Positions 5,379 to 7,112 of a stretch of DNA of 7,112 nt are shown here, one piece after another (within the stretch, counting starts at the first letter, position 1; the number at the start of each line of letters is the position of its first letter). The DNA is from Dehalococcoidia bacterium (GTDB taxonomy: Bacteria > Chloroflexota > Dehalococcoidia > JAUSJJ01), in assembly GCA_030647705.1 (NCBI GenBank), contig JAUSJJ010000142.1, forward strand, positions 1-7,112. The letters are read 5' to 3'. The translations under genes and the position numbers were made by a program. The notes beneath the pieces were generated by a model. That model was given only the letters and a program-made list of their open reading frames with translations, was not told the origin of the DNA and searched no databases.

Positions 5379-7112
5379 ATGGTTAAGTTATCGAGACGAA
5401 CTATTTGGTCATCTCTAGCGGCGCTGGCTGCATCTTTAGTGCTACTTTACCTGCTTGTAGGGACCTACACAAAAGAACCCGGTCCCAGTGGCGAGCAGGG
5501 GGCTATCGGCTCGACGGGCGACACTGGCGCCACTGGTATACAGGGTTCCACTGGCGAGCAGGGGCCTACCGGCGCTACCGGGGCAATTGGACCTGCGGGT
5601 CCTGCCGGTGTGGCGGGTAGTGCTGGAGCAACCGGGGCTACAGGCGTTGACGGAGCCACCGGCATTGCCGGGGTAGTGGGCACAACGGATAGTGCTGGAG
5701 CAACCGGGGTCATTGGCGCTACGGGAGCACAAGTCACCGCCAACAGCAGCGGAGGTCTACGAACCTACGACGCCGGACCCACAGGAGCACAAGGCACCAC
5801 CGGTGCAACGGGCACTGCTGGTGCCACCGGCTTAACAGGCGCACAGGGTTCCACCGGCTTAACTGGCGCCACTGGTATACAGGGTTCCACTGGTGATGTC
5901 GGTGCGGCGGGCACGACTGGCGCTATTGGCGCCACTGGCACCGCGGGTATACAAGGTTCCATTGGAGATATCGGAGCAACCGGTCTGACAGGCGCCACTG
6001 GCCTGACTGGCATCACGGGTCTACAGGGCACCACGGGTACTGCTGGTGCAGCGGGCGCGACTGGCGCTATTGGGGCAACAGGGACTACAGGTCTTGCCGG
6101 AGCCACTGGCGTAGCTGGAGCAGCGGGCACTACTGGGCTGACCGGTTTGACAGGCGTCACTGGCCTACAGGGCACCACTGGCGCTGTCGGTGCGGCGGGC
6201 ACGACTGGAGCAGCGGGTGCGACTGGGGCAACCGGGACAACAGGTCTTACCGGAGCCACTGGCGTAGCTGGAGCATCGGGCACGACAGGTGCAACCGGCC
6301 TCACAGGAGCCACTGGTCTACAGGGCACTATAGGCACTGCTGGTGCAGCGGGCGCGACTGGGGCTATTGGCGCCACTGGCACCGCGGGAATACAGGGTTC
6401 CATTGGAAATATCGGCGCAACCGGGGCCATTGGCGCTACGGGAGCACAAGGCACCACCGGCGCGACGGGCACTGCTGGCACAGTGGGTGCGACTGGCGCT
6501 ATTGGGGCAACCGGGATTACAGGTCTTACCGGAGCCACCGGCGTAGCTGGTGCAGCGGGCACTACTGGGCTGACCGGACTGACCGGACTGACTGGACTAA
6601 CTGGCGAAACTGGCCTACAGGGCACCATCGGCACTGCCGGGGCAGCGGGTGCGACTGGGGCTAGTGGGGCTATTGGTGTGACGGGAGCGATAGGGGCTGC
6701 CGGAGCAATTGGCCTTACCGGTCCTGGCGGTGTGGCTGGTAGCGCTGGAGCAACCGGGGCTATTGGTGCTACGGGAGCACAGGGCACAACGGGAATACAG
6801 GGTTCCATTGGTGATATCGGTGCAACCGGTCTGACAGGCGCCACTGGTCTACAAGGCACTACCGGCACTGCTGGTGCAGCGGGCACAACTGGCGCTACTG
6901 GCACGACTGGCGCCACTGGTATACAAGGTGTCATCGGCACAACAGGTGCTACTGGCACAACTGGTGCCACTGGTATACAAGGTGTCATCGGCACAACTGG
7001 CGCTACTGGCACGACTGGCGCCACTGGTATACAAGGTTCCATTGGAGATATAGGGGCAACTGGTGCTGCTGGGGTAGCGGGTACTACAGGGGCAACCGGA
7101 CTGACTGGCGCC
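5379..7112 (+). CDS. Membrane-anchored collagen-like (Gly-X-Y) protein, 3'-truncated
   Basis: The frame opens at ATG 5379, seven bases after a GGGGGG ribosome site, and runs to the window end: 578 codons with no stop. The N-terminus MVKLSRR is basic and is followed by a hydrophobic helix at about 10-28 ([19 protein letters not shown]), an uncleaved-looking signal anchor that would place the rest outside the cell. From Gly35 on, nearly every third residue is Gly, in triplets such as GAT, GLT, GTT, GAI, GIQ and GSI, giving about 540 residues of collagen-like sequence. Pro is rare and mostly near the N-terminal end; Lys is absent from the repeat, and Thr dominates the Y position. Bacterial collagens such as BclA of Bacillus spores carry glycosylated Thr at such sites, so glycosylation is possible but not shown. 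The repeat breaks at residue 104 (Asp for Gly) and at 119-132. Probable role: surface fibre or adhesin. The C-terminal domain, which often trimerises such proteins, lies beyond the window. Confidence 0.9.
   Translation, partial: MVKLSRRTIWSSLAALAASLVLLYLLVGTYTKEPGPSGEQGAIGSTGDTGATGIQGSTGEQGPTGATGAIGPAGPAGVAGSAGATGATGVDGATGIAGVVGTTDSAGATGVIGATGAQVTANSSGGLRTYDAGPTGAQGTTGATGTAGATGLTGAQGSTGLTGATGIQGSTGDVGAAGTTGAIGATGTAGIQGSIGDIGATGLTGATGLTGITGLQGTTGTAGAAGATGAIGATGTTGLAGATGVAGAAGTTGLTGLTGVTGLQGTTGAVGAAGTTGAAGATGATGTTGLTGATGVAGASGTTGATGLTGATGLQGTIGTAGAAGATGAIGATGTAGIQGSIGNIGATGAIGATGAQGTTGATGTAGTVGATGAIGATGITGLTGATGVAGAAGTTGLTGLTGLTGLTGETGLQGTIGTAGAAGATGASGAIGVTGAIGAAGAIGLTGPGGVAGSAGATGAIGATGAQGTTGIQGSIGDIGATGLTGATGLQGTTGTAGAAGTTGATGTTGATGIQGVIGTTGATGTTGATGIQGVIGTTGATGTTGATGIQGSIGDIGATGAAGVAGTTGATGLTGA
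5481..7112 (+). repeat. Nine-base Gly-X-Y coding repeat with higher-order copies
   Basis: A nine-base period (GGN NNN NNN) runs from 5481 to the window edge. Longer blocks recur, for example those reading [13 protein letters not shown] and [13 protein letters not shown], and a four-fold GLT triplet sits near 6567-6602. The repeats arise by expansion and shuffling of short blocks; third-base changes between copies show that they are not all recent. Confidence 0.92.
6900..7037 (+). repeat. 54-bp tandem repeat, about 2.6 copies
   Basis: Copies at 6900-6953 and 6954-7007, and a partial one from 7008 to about 7037, encode the 18-residue unit [18 protein letters not shown]. Copies one and two differ at only a few third-codon positions, so this is the youngest-looking expansion in the collagen-like region. 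It is a likely site of length variation between strains. Confidence 0.88.

Noticed and set aside
5765..7042. A 425-codon open frame on the - strand, rich in Pro, Val and Ala
   Set aside because: It is the mirror of the Gly-X-Y repeat: the nine-base period keeps stops out of the opposite frame. There is no ribosome site, and the + strand has an ATG, ribosome site and signal anchor.
5481..7112. CRISPR array or other spaced repeat
   Set aside because: The period is nine bases, in frame, with no constant repeat separated by unique spacers; it encodes collagen triplets.

Overview
All supported genes in this window lie on the + strand. They encode mostly small membrane or surface proteins of families often linked to envelope or general stress. 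Broad-range Shine-Dalgarno sites (AAGGAGG type), TTG/GTG starts, a lipobox lipoprotein and the set of families (YtxH, Lmo0937-like, AI-2E permease, YihY/BrkB, DUF3494 ice-binding fold, collagen-like repeats) indicate a bacterium. An environmental or subsurface lineage such as Chloroflexota, or a Firmicutes-like relative, is plausible, but no marker gene fixes the taxon. No tRNA, rRNA, transposase, integrase or CRISPR array is visible.

Layout. Positions 3-608 hold the 3' part of a DUF3494 ice-binding-type protein, followed by a perfect 26-bp palindrome. Positions 694-1900 hold a run of small genes: a YegP/DUF1508 protein, a 52-residue membrane protein, a 90-residue anchored protein, a 62-residue chimera and an 81-residue YtxH protein. 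The chimera was made by a tandem duplication of about 200 bp that spans the end of the gene before it and the start of the gene after it. Positions 1901-2096 are non-coding and could fold. Next come an AI-2E family permease (2097-3182), a YihY/BrkB membrane protein (3335-4234) and a 52-residue Lmo0937/DUF5670-like protein (4256-4414). A foldable non-coding stretch of about 250 bp with a candidate promoter precedes a PsbP/DUF1795-like lipoprotein (4664-5269). A two-tier hairpin then leads into a membrane-anchored collagen-like protein (5379 to the window end, 578 codons visible, no stop).

How the parts may work together (inference): the common theme is the cell envelope. There are two extracellular repetitive proteins (ice-binding fold and collagen-like fibre), a lipoprotein, two large permease-like membrane proteins and several tiny membrane or YtxH-type proteins. 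The window shows no dedicated enzyme pathway and no recognisable defence or mobile system. The most distinctive items are the in-frame chimeric gene, the nearly proline-free, Thr-rich collagen-like repeat with a register-shifting interruption, and several RNA-like inverted-repeat structures between genes.
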